Assembly (NCBI RefSeq): GCF_900099965.1
Contig: NZ_FNDJ01000043.1
Coordinates: 1-64,000, forward strand
Length of the DNA stretch: 64,000 nt
Origin: Nonomuraea jiangxiensis
GTDB taxonomy: Bacteria; Actinomycetota; Actinomycetes; Streptosporangiales; Streptosporangiaceae
Direction: 5' to 3'
Below the pieces are notes generated by a model that did not search any database, had not been told where the DNA came from, and was given only the letters and a program-made list of their open reading frames with translations. This document shows positions 53,623-63,491 of the stretch, piece after piece (position 1 is the stretch's first letter; every line of letters begins with the position of its first letter). The position numbers and the translations under genes are program-made.

Positions 53623-53904
53623 CTACGAACGCACGAGACGTGCGATGGCCGCCGACGCCTCCTTCACCTTCGCCTCGGCCTCCGGCCCGCCGGTGTTGAT
53701 CGCGTCCGCCACGCAGTGGGAAATGTGCTCCTCCAGCAGCCCGAGGGCCACCGCCTGAAGCGCCCGCGTGGCCGCGGAGACCTGGGTGAGCACGTCAATG
53801 CAGTAGGCGTCGTCATCGACCATGCGCTGCAGGCCCCTGATCTGACCCTCGATTCGCCTGAGGCGCGTCAGATATGCCTGCTTGTCTCCGCTGTACCCAT
53901 GCAT
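53623..53904 (-). CDS. csoR: CsoR-family copper-sensing repressor
   Basis: The 93-residue all-helical repressor has the Cu(I) ligands Cys35, His60 and Cys64 (C-H-C) and RLRRIEGQIRGLQRMVDDD at the start. CsoR releases DNA when copper rises. No copper ATPase or chaperone gene is adjacent, so its targets are elsewhere or it acts only on itself. A dyad TACC-N7-GGTA lies just upstream (53915-53929). Confidence 0.85.
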   Translation of the reverse strand: MHGYSGDKQAYLTRLRRIEGQIRGLQRMVDDDAYCIDVLTQVSAATRALQAVALGLLEEHISHCVADAINTGGPEAEAKVKEASAAIARLVRS

Positions 53905-53914
53905 GCTCCTACGG

Positions 53915-53929
53915 TACCCGTATTAGGTA
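53915..53929. promoter_or_regulatory. Possible CsoR operator
   Basis: TACCCGTATTAGGTA: arms TACC and GGTA, 11 bp upstream of the csoR start. It is similar in style to CsoR sites with TACCC and GGGTA arms but shorter, so this is only a candidate. Confidence 0.35.
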
Positions 53930-53953
53930 TGGCACTGGAGGTCCTCGGACCGG

Positions 53954-55021
53954 TCAGCGGAGGCTGGAGATCAGCTTCTCCCACTGCTCGGCCACCTCTT
54001 CCGCCGAGTGCCGTACCGCCGTGTCCAGCGCCCCCGCCGCCAGCGAGCGCCGCCGCCGCTCGTCGTCGATCAGCGCCAGCAGGGCCGCCGCGAAGAGCTG
54101 CAGGTCGCCCTCCGTCTCCGGCACCAGCACCCCGTTGTAGCCGGTCGCCACGAACTCCGTCGGCGCCCTGGCCCCCTCGAAGGCCACCACGGGCACTCCG
54201 CACCCCATGGCCTCCAGCACGGTCATGCCGAGCTCCTCGGTGCGCGAGGTGCTGGCCACGATCGACGCCTTGGCGAACTCCCCCGCCAGGTCCGGCGTCG
54301 TCCCCATGAAGTAGACGTGATTGTGCAGGTTGAGGTCGCGTACGAGCGCCCGCAGCCGCCGCTCCTCCGAGCCGCCGCCGTAGAGCCGCAGCCGCCAGTC
54401 CGGCCGCTTGTCGGCCACGACCGCGAACGCCCTGATCAACCGGTCGTAGGCCTTGACCGGCACCCACCGCCCGCCGGCGGCCACGATCCTGTTGTCCATC
54501 CGCGAGCGCGGCCACGGGCCACTCGGCAGCGCGTCCAGCACGGAGTGCACAGGCGGCCCGCCGGCCAGCAGCCCGGCCCATTCCTCCCGGGCCGAGTCCG
54601 TGGCCGTCACGACGGCGCTCAGGCGCGGGTAGAGGCGTTTCACCGGCCCCGGGACGGACGGCCGCGCCCACTCCCTGGCGATCGTCAAGGTTTCACGTGG
54701 AGCATGCCGGGCGGCCTGGACGCTGAGCCCCGGCCTGGTCGTGATCAGGACGTCGGACTTGAGGTTGCGCAGCACCCGCCAGAACGCCACCTCGGCGCGC
54801 ACCTGCCCGTTGGGGAACAGGTGCCGCACCCCCGGCCTGGCGTCGACCACGCTGCGCAGGGCCACGTTGGGGCCGACGGGGAAGAACGGCTTCTCCTTCT
54901 GGCGCCTGATGCTGATCACCTCGACGTCGTGCCGCTCGGCCAGAGCGGTCGCGAGGTTGAGCGTGGCCCGTACGTCGCCCCGCATGACATACGCCGAGGC
55001 GAGCACCAGGCTGACCTTCAT
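53954..55021 (-). CDS. Glycosyltransferase family 4-like protein
   Basis: This 355-residue GT-B enzyme has the C-terminal donor site ASTSRTEELGMTVLEAMGCGVPVVAF with the GT4-type E-x(7)-E region, and RIVAAGGRWVPVKAYDRLIRAF before it. It probably adds a sugar to a cell-wall polymer or lipid. The start ATG 55021 overlaps the upstream stop (TCAT on the plus strand), so it is coupled to the next gene. Confidence 0.8.
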   Translation of the reverse strand: MKVSLVLASAYVMRGDVRATLNLATALAERHDVEVISIRRQKEKPFFPVGPNVALRSVVDARPGVRHLFPNGQVRAEVAFWRVLRNLKSDVLITTRPGLSVQAARHAPRETLTIAREWARPSVPGPVKRLYPRLSAVVTATDSAREEWAGLLAGGPPVHSVLDALPSGPWPRSRMDNRIVAAGGRWVPVKAYDRLIRAFAVVADKRPDWRLRLYGGGSEERRLRALVRDLNLHNHVYFMGTTPDLAGEFAKASIVASTSRTEELGMTVLEAMGCGVPVVAFEGARAPTEFVATGYNGVLVPETEGDLQLFAAALLALIDDERRRRSLAAGALDTAVRHSAEEVAEQWEKLISSLR

Positions 55022-55821
55022 CCCCCGACCTCGATCCGCAGCTCGTCGTCGGCGGTGTAGCAGGGTCTGATGGGCACACCGTCCACCTTGGCCGAGGGAT
55101 AGTGCAGCCGGCGTCTCTTGCCGTCCACGTCGTCGAGCCGGGCGCCCAGCCGCAGCGGCGTGGGCACGCCCTCGACCTCCAGCGCGGGCTCCCAGGTGCC
55201 GGAGCCCGCGGCGGTCCCGGGGTCGGCGGCCAGCACGTCCACGAGCGACACGGCGGCGTGGAAGCGCACTCCCTGCACGGTGGCGGTGGCGGACACCCGC
55301 GAGCTCGTCTGCCTGCGGTCCAGGGTCAGCACGGCCTCATGGCGGGAGTCGTCGTCCTCCAGGCCCGTGTACGCCAGCAGGCCCATGACCTCGAAACGGC
55401 CCTCCCTGAACCAGACGGCGCGCACCTCGGCCACCGGCTCCGCGTCGGAGATCTTCAGTGCCAGGTAACCGTTGCGGGTGCGGTAGGAGCGGTAGGCGAG
55501 GGTCCGGCGGCACAGGGCGTACGCGTCGAGGTGGTCGAGCGAGAATCCCGGATCGACGCTGCGCAACCGGTCACGTTTGTCGCCGTGGCGCAGGTAGGCG
55601 TCCCAGCGCCCGGCCGTGAGCTCCAGCGGCGCCAGCGAGACCGCCAGCGAGGCCTCGCGCGCCCGTCTGCCTGGCGTACCGAGCCGCACGCCGCGTTCCA
55701 CCCCCGTGGTGCGGTGCCTGAGAACGAGTTCGGTGCCGTCTGCCAGTGGTTCGTCGATGGCGAGTCGCAGGGAGAGCACGTCGGCCAGGGTGACCTCGGC
55801 GTCAGTGACGACGACGCGCAT
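55018..55821 (-). CDS. Hypothetical protein coupled to the glycosyltransferase
   Basis: The ~267-residue product starts at ATG 55821, with GGAGGGGGG five bases upstream. It is beta-rich with no signal peptide or membrane segment, including RWDAYLRHGDKRDRLRSVDPGF and a C-terminal RPCYTADDELRIEV. Such modules are seen beside wall-polymer glycosyltransferases (inference). It is transcribed first in the pair. Confidence 0.55.
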   Translation of the reverse strand: MRVVVTDAEVTLADVLSLRLAIDEPLADGTELVLRHRTTGVERGVRLGTPGRRAREASLAVSLAPLELTAGRWDAYLRHGDKRDRLRSVDPGFSLDHLDAYALCRRTLAYRSYRTRNGYLALKISDAEPVAEVRAVWFREGRFEVMGLLAYTGLEDDDSRHEAVLTLDRRQTSSRVSATATVQGVRFHAAVSLVDVLAADPGTAAGSGTWEPALEVEGVPTPLRLGARLDDVDGKRRRLHYPSAKVDGVPIRPCYTADDELRIEVGG

Positions 55822-55968
55822 CACGACCCCCCTCCCCGTCGAATAGAGCCATGCGACGTTGAGGTTACCGTGATTTTCCCGTTATGTGGATGGCAGATTT
55901 CTCAAACCCAACCCTGCTGACGTGCGAAACTCCCTCACACGCGATGTAAGGGAGTCCGACTTCACCTG

Positions 55969-58074
55969 TCAGGACGGGCCCTTGACCGACTTGATCAACA
56001 GCTGGGCCACGTCCACGACTTCCAGCGATTCCTTGGCCGCGCCGCTGTTCTTCTTCTCGTTGATCGCGTCGCCGAGCATCACCATGCAGAACGGGCAGGC
56101 GGTCGACACGGTGTCGGGATCGGTGGTCAGCGCCTCGTCCACCCGCTCGGTGTTGATGCGCTTGCCGATGCGCTCCTCCATCCACATGCGCGCGCCGCCC
56201 GCGCCGCAGCAGAAGCCGCGGTCCTTGTGCCGGTGCATCTCCTGGGTCCGCACGCCGGGAACCTTGGCCATGATGTCGCGCGGCTGGGAGTAGACCTTGT
56301 TGTGGCGGCCGAGGAAGCACGGGTCGTGATAGGTGATCTTCTCCTCGATCGGCGTGACCGGGGTGAGCAGACCCTCCTCGACCAGCTTCGCCAGTAGCTG
56401 GGTGTGGTGCACGACCTCGTACGTGCCGCCGAGCTGCGGATATTCGTTGGCCAGCGTGTTGAAGCAGTGCGGGCAGGTGGCGACGATCTTCTTGACGCCG
56501 GCCTCGTTGAGCGTCTCGATGTTCTGCTGGGCCAGCATGTTGAACAGGTATTCCATGCCCAGGCGGCGGGCCGGGTCACCGGTGCAGGCCTCCATCGGGC
56601 CGAGCACCGCGAACTTCACGCCCGCGATGTGCAGCAGCTCCGCGACGGCCTTGGTGGTCTTCTTGGCCCGGTCTTCCAGCGCGCCCGCGCAGCCCACCCA
56701 GAACAGGTATTCGGCGTCCTCGGGCATCTTTTCATCGACCAACTCGACCTCGAAGTCCAGCTCCTCGATCCAGTCGGCCCGCTTCGTCTCGGACATCCCC
56801 CACGGGTTGCCCTTGTTCTCCAGGTTCTTCACCATCACTCCCGCCTCGGACGGGAACGACGACTCCACCATCACCTGGTAGCGGCGCATGTCGAGAATGT
56901 GGTCGATGTGCTCGATGTCCACCGGGCACTGCTCGACGCAGGCGCCGCAGTTGGTGCACGACCAGAGCACGTCGGGGTGGATCACGCCCTCCTCGCCGAC
57001 CAGGGGCTTGTCCAGCAGGGCCAGCACGTCGGTGTCCTTGTGCTCGACGCCGCCCTGGGCCGCCAACAGGTAGGGGGCCACCTTGAAGGCGTGGTCGCGC
57101 TGGTCGAGGATGAGCATCTTCGGCGAGAGCGGCTTGTCGGTGTTCCAGGCCGGGCACTGTGACTGGCAGCGGCCGCACTCCGTACAGGAGTAGAAGTCGA
57201 GGAAGCCCTTCCACGTGGTGTCGGCGATCTTGCCGCGGCCCAGCCGCTCGGGGTCGAGGTCCTCGTCCTCGAAGTCGACCGGCTTGCCGTCCACCCGCAT
57301 CTCCGGCGCGCCGCCCAGGCCGTCGGGGCGGCGGGAGAAGAGCACGTTGAGCGGCGCGGTGAAGATGTGCAGGTGCTTGGAGTTCACCACGATGATCAGG
57401 AACACCAGCATGAAGCCGATGTGCAGGAGCAGCGCGATCTCCTCCAGCACCGGGCTCGCCGGCAGCACGTCACCGAGCGCGAGCGAGACGAACGCGCCGG
57501 AGGAGTAGGGGAAGTTGCCGTTCGCGGCGGCCGCGCCGCGGGCGAGGAAGAGCGTCCAGATGATGTTGAAGATCATGAACAGGACGAGCCACGCGCCGCC
57601 CAGGTGGGAGCCGGAGAACCGGGAGTCGCGGCCGAGCGTCTTGGGGGAGTTCCTGACCCGGATGACCGCGAAGGCGACCAGGCCGAGCAGGCAGGCCACC
57701 GCGATGAAGTCCTGCAGGAAGCCGAGCACGCCCCAGGTCCCGATCAGCGGGATGTGGAAGTCGGGCGTGCCGGTGATCGCGCCCTGGACGATCGCGCCGT
57801 ACGCCTCGATGTAGACGGTCAGCAGGATGAAGAACGCCCACATGACGAAGAAGTGGGCGATGCCCGACGGCGTCCATTTCAGCAACTTCTTCTGCCCGAA
57901 CACCTCGACGAGCTGAGCCTTGACCTCGTCGCCCACGTGGGTCCTGGCATAGTCGATCCGCTCGGGCGCGGGCGGGCCCACGGTCGCCAGCCTGAACAGG
58001 TACATCACCCTGCGGCCGGCCACGGCCACCGCAAGGACGGTCATGACGAGCCCGATGACGGCTACCCAGAGCAC
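55969..58074 (-). CDS. Membrane Fe-S oxidoreductase, HdrD/GlpC-like
   Basis: The 701-residue product has five or so transmembrane helices (~1-250), then two 4Fe-4S motifs CTECGRCQSQCP and CTNCGACVEQCP, then two CCG domains (CPHCFNTL; HDPCFLGRH; GFCCGAGGARMW). This layout is that of heterodisulfide-reductase-like electron-transfer proteins common in actinobacteria, proposed to link cytoplasmic donors to menaquinone. The GTG start at 58074 has GGGAGGA upstream. It is transcribed alone. Confidence 0.85.
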   Translation of the reverse strand: MLWVAVIGLVMTVLAVAVAGRRVMYLFRLATVGPPAPERIDYARTHVGDEVKAQLVEVFGQKKLLKWTPSGIAHFFVMWAFFILLTVYIEAYGAIVQGAITGTPDFHIPLIGTWGVLGFLQDFIAVACLLGLVAFAVIRVRNSPKTLGRDSRFSGSHLGGAWLVLFMIFNIIWTLFLARGAAAANGNFPYSSGAFVSLALGDVLPASPVLEEIALLLHIGFMLVFLIIVVNSKHLHIFTAPLNVLFSRRPDGLGGAPEMRVDGKPVDFEDEDLDPERLGRGKIADTTWKGFLDFYSCTECGRCQSQCPAWNTDKPLSPKMLILDQRDHAFKVAPYLLAAQGGVEHKDTDVLALLDKPLVGEEGVIHPDVLWSCTNCGACVEQCPVDIEHIDHILDMRRYQVMVESSFPSEAGVMVKNLENKGNPWGMSETKRADWIEELDFEVELVDEKMPEDAEYLFWVGCAGALEDRAKKTTKAVAELLHIAGVKFAVLGPMEACTGDPARRLGMEYLFNMLAQQNIETLNEAGVKKIVATCPHCFNTLANEYPQLGGTYEVVHHTQLLAKLVEEGLLTPVTPIEEKITYHDPCFLGRHNKVYSQPRDIMAKVPGVRTQEMHRHKDRGFCCGAGGARMWMEERIGKRINTERVDEALTTDPDTVSTACPFCMVMLGDAINEKKNSGAAKESLEVVDVAQLLIKSVKGPS

Positions 58075-58210
58075 GGTGTCCTCCCACAGACGACGTTGGC
58101 TGTCAGCGTACGGTCACCCCGCTGCTTCCCCCGCAACAATCCTACCCACGGGTAACATTTCCGAGGTACGCGACATACCCTAAGGTCATAGCCGTCTGTA
58201 GAACAATGCT

Positions 58211-58795
58211 CTAGCCCGTCAAGTAACGCTGCACGGTCGGCCCGAGCAGCGCGACCAGCTCCTCCGGGTCAGCGCTCGCCAGCGGCTCCAGTTTGATCAC
58301 ATAACGCCCCATGATCATGCCGAACATCTGCGCGAAGGCCGCCTCCAGCCGCAGATGCGGCACCTCCAGCCGGTCTGCCACCTGGAAGAGCAGGGCGTTG
58401 GTGATGAACTCCCTGAACATGGCGGCGGCCTGTTCGTTCGTCATGGCCGAGCGGAGCAGCGCGAGCATCGGCTCCCGGGTCTCGGGCGCGGCGGTGACCC
58501 CCAGGATCGTCCGGACCAGCCGCTCCCCGATGTCCTCGCGCGGCCCCTCCAGCAGCAGGGGGACGAACTCACTCGGGTTGAGCGGCAGCTGCATCGCAGC
58601 GACGAACATGCCCTCCTTGGTGTCGAAATAGTGGTGCACCAGGGCGGGATCGACCTGCGCCTCCCTGGCGATGCCGCGCACGGTGGCCTTGTCGAACCCC
58701 TTCTCCGCGAACACCTTCCTGGCCGCCGTGAGAATCTCTCCGCGCGTGTCGGCCGAGCCCGGCCTGCGCCCGGGACGCCGCTTGATCGTGCTCAT
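58211..58795 (-). CDS. TetR-family transcriptional regulator
   Basis: The 194-residue product has an N-terminal helix-turn-helix (ILTAARKVFAEKGFDKATVRGIA region, ~20-45, then DPALVHHYFDTKEGMF) and an all-helical ligand domain. Start ATG 58795 with GGAGTAAGGGG upstream. The target is unknown; the divergent side is a short region before the methyltransferase end. Confidence 0.88.
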   Translation of the reverse strand: MSTIKRRPGRRPGSADTRGEILTAARKVFAEKGFDKATVRGIAREAQVDPALVHHYFDTKEGMFVAAMQLPLNPSEFVPLLLEGPREDIGERLVRTILGVTAAPETREPMLALLRSAMTNEQAAAMFREFITNALLFQVADRLEVPHLRLEAAFAQMFGMIMGRYVIKLEPLASADPEELVALLGPTVQRYLTG

Positions 58796-58888
58796 CCCCT
58801 TACTCCGTGCGGCGGCCCGGCCGCCCGGACCCCGCCGCCTTTCTCGTCGCTCCGCCGCTCCGCCACCCCATGGCGGCGCGCCGTCGCG

Positions 58889-59659
58889 TCACCTGCCCAC
58901 CGCCAGATAGACCCGCATCGGCACGGACAGCACCCCTTCCGGGAACGCCTCGCGCAGCTCCACCCGCTGCCACTCGACCAGCTCGTCGGCGGCACCCGGC
59001 GACATCGCCGCCATGTAGGAGTGTGAGCGCAGGCCGAGCAGGAAGTCCTCGATGCCGACCAGCCTCGTCCAGGGTATCCAGCGCTCCTCGATCACGTCGA
59101 AGGCGGAGGCGATCGGCGGCACCGACCACTGCTCGACCGCCGGACCGTAGTAGGTGGGCACCGCCGCCGCCAGCCGGGCCTCGTAGGCCGCCAGCCAGTC
59201 GGCCTGCGCGGCGTGGTTGAGGTTCCAGCAGCCCACGATCGCGCCGTGCGGCCGCAGCACCCGCCTGGCCTCGGCGATCGAGACCACGGGGTCCAGCCAG
59301 TGCCACGACTGCGCGTATGTCACCAGGTCGGCCACGCCGTCGGCCAGCGGCAGCGCGTTGCCGTCGGCCAGCACGGCGACCACGGCGGGCGGGCCGTCCT
59401 CGGAGCGGGAGACCAGGCGGGCCAGCATCCCGGCGCCCGGGTCGACCGCGATCACCCGCGAGCCGCGCGCCCTGAGCGCCCTGGTCATGATGCCGGTGCC
59501 GGCGCCGACGTCGACCGTGGTGGCGCCGTCGAGGTCGACGCCGGTCAGCTCGCCCAGGGCGCGGAAGATCTCGTCGGGGTAGCCGGGCCGGCCGGCGTCG
59601 TAGGCGTCGGCCACCCGGTCGAACACCCGGGCGAGACCTTTGATCGGCCCGGTGTTCAC
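58889..59659 (-). CDS. Class I SAM-dependent methyltransferase
   Basis: The 256-residue product has motif [15 protein letters not shown] and the acidic VIAVDPG loop, with the [12 protein letters not shown] segment common to ubiquinone/menaquinone-type methyltransferases. The substrate is unknown. GTG 59659 overlaps the isomerase stop (GTGA), so the two are coupled. Confidence 0.82.
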   Translation of the reverse strand: MNTGPIKGLARVFDRVADAYDAGRPGYPDEIFRALGELTGVDLDGATTVDVGAGTGIMTRALRARGSRVIAVDPGAGMLARLVSRSEDGPPAVVAVLADGNALPLADGVADLVTYAQSWHWLDPVVSIAEARRVLRPHGAIVGCWNLNHAAQADWLAAYEARLAAAVPTYYGPAVEQWSVPPIASAFDVIEERWIPWTRLVGIEDFLLGLRSHSYMAAMSPGAADELVEWQRVELREAFPEGVLSVPMRVYLAVGR

Positions 59660-60465
59660 GAGGTGGCCGCCAGGTGCAGCCTGGCGAAGGCCAGGCCCTC
59701 CGCCAGGTCGTCGATGCGCTCGGTGCGGCTGGCCGCCTTGCGGGTGTTGATCTCCAGCACGACCAGCCCCGAGTAGCCGGTGTTGGCCAGCCGCTCCAGC
59801 ATCTGGGCGCACGGCTGGTTGCCCCGGCCGGGCACCAGGTGCTCGTCCTTGTTCGTGACGCCGAGGCCGTCGGCCAGGTGCAGGTGGGCGAGCCGGTCGC
59901 CGAGCTTGACGGCCATCTCCATGGCGTCGGAGCCCGACACGGCCGTGTGCGACAGGTCCAGCGTGACCTGGGGGAAGGCGAAGTCGATCGGGTTCCAGTC
60001 GGGTGAGTAGGGCACCACGTCGTTGCCCCGGGCACGCAGCGGGAACATGTTCTCGACGGCGAACGTGACGTCCGTCTCTTCACGCATTCTGGCCAGCCCG
60101 TTCTCGAAGTCGCGGGCGTAGTCACGCTGCCAGCGGAACGGCGGATGGACCACGACCGTGGAGGCGCCGAGCCGCTCGGCCGCCTTCTGTGCCTTGACCA
60201 GCTTGGCCCACGGGTCACGGCCCCAGACCCGCTGCGTGACGAGCAGACAGGGGGCATGGATGGCCAGGACGGGGATCTCGTAGTGCTCGGAGAGCCGCTC
60301 GATCACCTCGATGTCCTGGCTAACCGGGTCGGCGCCCACCATGATCTCCACGCCGTCGTAACCAAGGCGGGCGGCCAGCTCGAACGCGTCTGGAGTGCGT
60401 TCCGGATATACCGAAGCAGTGGACAATGCGATCTTCGCATTGGGCACGCGGATGACATCAGCCAC
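59656..60465 (-). CDS. Sugar phosphate isomerase/epimerase-type TIM barrel
   Basis: The 269-residue xylose-isomerase-like barrel has metal-binding residues in the order expected ([37 protein letters not shown]). The substrate is unknown. The GTG start at 60465 has only a weak ribosome-binding site. It is coupled to the methyltransferase. Confidence 0.8.
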   Translation of the reverse strand: MADVIRVPNAKIALSTASVYPERTPDAFELAARLGYDGVEIMVGADPVSQDIEVIERLSEHYEIPVLAIHAPCLLVTQRVWGRDPWAKLVKAQKAAERLGASTVVVHPPFRWQRDYARDFENGLARMREETDVTFAVENMFPLRARGNDVVPYSPDWNPIDFAFPQVTLDLSHTAVSGSDAMEMAVKLGDRLAHLHLADGLGVTNKDEHLVPGRGNQPCAQMLERLANTGYSGLVVLEINTRKAASRTERIDDLAEGLAFARLHLAATS

Positions 60466-60566
60466 GCTGCCAGCCTAAGCCGGTAAAGCGGATCTGGCGC
60501 GCGAGCCCCTCTGGTGCGCCGCGTCCTGGGGCTCACCAAGGCGTGAGATGCACCTACCGTTGAGGC

Positions 60567-61265
60567 ATGCCACGGATAGCGAAAGGTGCGATCCCCAGCC
60601 CGAACATCTGGAACTCTCCCCAGGTCTACGAGCTGGAGAATCGCGCCGTCGACCCCGAGGGCGCGGCCGACGCCGCGATGCGGGCGGTGCGCCCCTGGGA
60701 CGGCGCCACCGTGCTGGACATCGGCTGCGGCACCGGTTACCACCTGCCGATCCTGTCGTCGCAGGCGGCGCGGGTGATCGGGGTGGAGCCGCACGGGGAC
60801 CTGGCCGTGCTGGCCCGCCGCCGCTGCGCCGGGCTGGCCAACGTGACCGTGCACGCCGCCACGGCCCAGGAGCTGCCGCTGCCCGACGCCTCGGTGGACG
60901 TGGCCGTCGCGCGGTGGGCGTACTTCTTCGGGCCGGGCTGCGAGCCGGGGCTGCGCGAGCTGTCGCGGGTGGTACGCCGTGGCGGCGCGGCCTTCGTGCT
61001 GGACCTCGATGCCACCAGGGGGTCGTTCGGGCGCTGGTTCTCGCACACCGTACCGGCCTACTCGGCGCGCGAGGTCGAGGCGTTCTGGGACCGGCAGGGC
61101 TGGCAGCGGCGGCCGCTCGATCTGCGGATGGCCTTCGAGCGGCGCGCGGACCTGGAGGCGGTGCTGCGCATCGAGTTCACGCCCGCGGTGGCCGAGCAGG
61201 CCATCGCCGAGACGCCGGGCCTGGAGATCCCCTATCCGAACGTCCTGCGCTGGCGCCACTTCTGA
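60567..61265 (+). CDS. SAM-dependent methyltransferase
   Basis: The 232-residue product has motif I VLDIGCGTGYHLPIL and the acidic GVEPHGDL loop, then LPLPDASVDVAVARW, typical of class I enzymes. It is divergent from the isomerase gene and unrelated in detail to the one at 58889. The substrate is unknown. Confidence 0.82.
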   Translation: MPRIAKGAIPSPNIWNSPQVYELENRAVDPEGAADAAMRAVRPWDGATVLDIGCGTGYHLPILSSQAARVIGVEPHGDLAVLARRRCAGLANVTVHAATAQELPLPDASVDVAVARWAYFFGPGCEPGLRELSRVVRRGGAAFVLDLDATRGSFGRWFSHTVPAYSAREVEAFWDRQGWQRRPLDLRMAFERRADLEAVLRIEFTPAVAEQAIAETPGLEIPYPNVLRWRHF

Positions 61266-61268
61266 GGC

Positions 61269-61298
61269 TTGACATTGACGCGGGTGTCAACGTTTACC
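61269..61298 (+). promoter_or_regulatory. MerR-type promoter with dyad and long spacer
   Basis: TTGACA at 61269, an 18-19 bp spacer carrying TTGAC-N6-GTCAA (61275-61290), and a TTTACC-like -10. The long spacer with a central dyad is the hallmark of MerR-activated promoters. It drives the MerR gene and, by coupling, thioredoxin. Confidence 0.6.
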
Positions 61299-61306
61299 GT
61301 GATGGC

Positions 61307-61675
61307 ATGCGCATAGGTGAGCTGGCGGAACGCACCGGGGTGAGCACCCGCTCACTCCGTTACTACGAGCAGCACGGGCTGCTCAGCGCCCGTCGCGCGG
61401 CCAACGGTTACCGCGACTACGGCGAGGACGACGTCAGGCTGGTGTCCGAGATCCGGGCCCTGCTGAAGGTCGGGTTCACGTTGGAGGACACCCGGCCGTT
61501 CGTCGACTGCCTGCGCCGCGGGCACAGCACGGGCGGGTCGTGCGCGGAGTCGGTCGAGGTCTACGAGCGCAAGCTGAGCGAGATCGACACGGAGATCCGC
61601 GTCCTGCTCGCCCGCCGCGCCGAGGTGGCCGCCCAGCTCGCCCGGTCCTGCCCTGGATGCTTTGTGAAGGGATGA
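61307..61675 (+). CDS. MerR-family transcriptional regulator
   Basis: The 122-residue product has the N-terminal winged helix with RIGELAERTGVSTRSLRYYEQHGL and a long dimer helix. Three Cys lie in the C-terminal part (GSCAES; SCPGC), so metal or thiol/redox sensing is possible. Probable autoregulation from the dyad promoter just upstream. Thioredoxin follows 5 bp later, supporting a redox link. Confidence 0.82.
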   Translation: MRIGELAERTGVSTRSLRYYEQHGLLSARRAANGYRDYGEDDVRLVSEIRALLKVGFTLEDTRPFVDCLRRGHSTGGSCAESVEVYERKLSEIDTEIRVLLARRAEVAAQLARSCPGCFVKG

Positions 61676-61680
61676 GAAAG

Positions 61681-61986
61681 ATGATCACGCTGACCACGGA
61701 CAACTACGAGGAGCGGGTGCTCAAGAGCGACGAGCCGGTGCTGGTGGAGTTCTGGGCCGAGTGGTGCGGGCCCTGCAGGATGGTGGGCCCCGTACTGGAG
61801 CAGATCGAGGCCGAGCACGGGCTGACGGTCGGCAAGCTCAACACCGACGAGAACCCCGAGATCATGGCGCGCTACGGGGTGATGGCCGTGCCGACGATGC
61901 TGCTGTTCGAGAACGGCGAACCGGTGAAGCAGATCGTGGGCGCCAAGCCCAAGCGCCTGCTCGTCTCTGAGCTCGGCCTGGCCTGA
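61681..61986 (+). CDS. trxA: Thioredoxin
   Basis: The 101-residue product has the active site WCGPC and the cis-proline region VMAVPTMLLFENG. Start ATG 61681; ATG 61672, overlapping the MerR stop, is an alternative but its ribosome-binding site is too close. It reduces protein disulfides and is probably controlled by the upstream MerR gene. Confidence 0.92.
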   Translation: MITLTTDNYEERVLKSDEPVLVEFWAEWCGPCRMVGPVLEQIEAEHGLTVGKLNTDENPEIMARYGVMAVPTMLLFENGEPVKQIVGAKPKRLLVSELGLA

Positions 61987-62044
61987 CCCGCCGATCCAGC
62001 CCGGCGCTCGAAGATTGTCGGCGGCGCCCGCTAGCCTGCTCCGC

Positions 62045-63451
62045 ATGGCCAAGACTGCCCAGAAGCCCGGATATCGCTGCTCCGAATGCGGCTGGCGCAC
62101 CGCCAAGTGGGTCGGCCGGTGCGGCGAGTGCCAGGCGTGGGGCACGGTCGACGAGGAGGGCGCGCGCGCCGGGGTCAACGTGGTGCAGGCCGGCGCCACC
62201 ACCGCGCCCGCGCTGCCGATCGGCCAGGTCAAGGCCGAGGTGGCGACCGCGCGCACGACCGGCGTGAGCGAGCTCGACCGGGTGCTCGGCGGCGGCCTGG
62301 TGCCGGGCGCGGTGGTGCTGCTGGCGGGCGAGCCGGGCATCGGCAAGTCCACGCTGCTGCTGGAGGCCGCGGCCCGCATCGCCGAGCGCGAGACGGTGCT
62401 CTACATCACGGGCGAGGAGTCGGCCGCCCAGGTGCGCCTGCGGGCCGATCGCATCGGCGCGATCCAGGACCGGCTCTACCTCGCCGCGGAGACCGAGCTG
62501 TCGGCTCTGGTCTCCCATGTGGAGAAGGTCCAGCCCAGCCTGCTCGTGGTCGACTCGGTGCAGACGGTCGGCTCGGCCCAGGCCACCGGCGTGCCAGGCG
62601 GCGTGACCCAGGTCCGCGAGGTGGCGGCCAACCTGGTGCGGCTGGCCAAGGAGCGCAACATGGCCACCGTTCTGGTCGGCCACGTCACCAAGGAGGGCTC
62701 GATCGCGGGCCCGCGCACGCTGGAGCACCTGGTCGACGTGGTGCTCAACTTCGAGGGCGACAACCACTCCAGGCTGCGCATGGTGCGCGCGGTGAAAAAC
62801 CGGTTCGGTCCCACCGACGAGATCGGCTGCTTCGACCTGCACGAGCGCGGCATCGAGGGCATCACCGACCCGAGCGGGCTGTTCGTCTCCCGGCGCAGCG
62901 AGCCGGTGCCCGGCACCTGCGTCACCGTCACGGTCGAGGGCACCCGCCCGCTCCCCGCCGAGGTCCAGGCCCTGGTGGCGCGCACGGAGGCGCAGCAGCC
63001 CAGGCGCACCTCCTCCGGGCTCGACACCTACCGGGTGCAGATGATCCTCGCGGTGCTGGAGCGCCGGCTCAACGCCCGCCTCGGCGGCTGCGACGTCTAC
63101 ACCGCGACCGTGGGCGGCATCAAGCTGGCCGACCCCGCGGTGGACTTGTCGGTCATGCTCGCCGTGGCCAGCGCCGCCGGGGACAAACCGCTGCCACCCG
63201 GCCTGGTGGCGCTCGGGGAGGTCGGCCTGGCGGGCGAGTTGCGCCCGGTCAAGGACGTGCGCAGGCGGCTGACGGAGGCGGCCAGGCTCGGCTTCAAGCG
63301 CGCTCTCGTGCCCGCCGGATCCCTGGAGGAGGGCGGCCGACGGCGCACCGGGCAGCGCGCGCTGGTGCCGGTGGGGCCGGTGGCGTTCGCACCTGGGTTC
63401 GAGGTCGTGCAGGCGGAGAACGTCTGGGACGCTCTCACACACGTCACATAG
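62045..63451 (+). CDS. radA: DNA repair protein RadA
   Basis: The 468-residue product has an N-terminal C4 zinc finger (Cys12, 15, 26, 29), RecA-like core with Walker [10 protein letters not shown] (95-103), the RadA motif KNRFG (251-255) and a C-terminal Lon-like domain. It promotes branch migration in recombination repair. Start ATG 62045. disA follows, the conserved radA-disA order of actinobacteria. Confidence 0.96.
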   Translation: MAKTAQKPGYRCSECGWRTAKWVGRCGECQAWGTVDEEGARAGVNVVQAGATTAPALPIGQVKAEVATARTTGVSELDRVLGGGLVPGAVVLLAGEPGIGKSTLLLEAAARIAERETVLYITGEESAAQVRLRADRIGAIQDRLYLAAETELSALVSHVEKVQPSLLVVDSVQTVGSAQATGVPGGVTQVREVAANLVRLAKERNMATVLVGHVTKEGSIAGPRTLEHLVDVVLNFEGDNHSRLRMVRAVKNRFGPTDEIGCFDLHERGIEGITDPSGLFVSRRSEPVPGTCVTVTVEGTRPLPAEVQALVARTEAQQPRRTSSGLDTYRVQMILAVLERRLNARLGGCDVYTATVGGIKLADPAVDLSVMLAVASAAGDKPLPPGLVALGEVGLAGELRPVKDVRRRLTEAARLGFKRALVPAGSLEEGGRRRTGQRALVPVGPVAFAPGFEVVQAENVWDALTHVT

Positions 63452-63491
63452 CACGGCTAAGCTGAGCGTGACCGATCGACACGGGGGTCAG

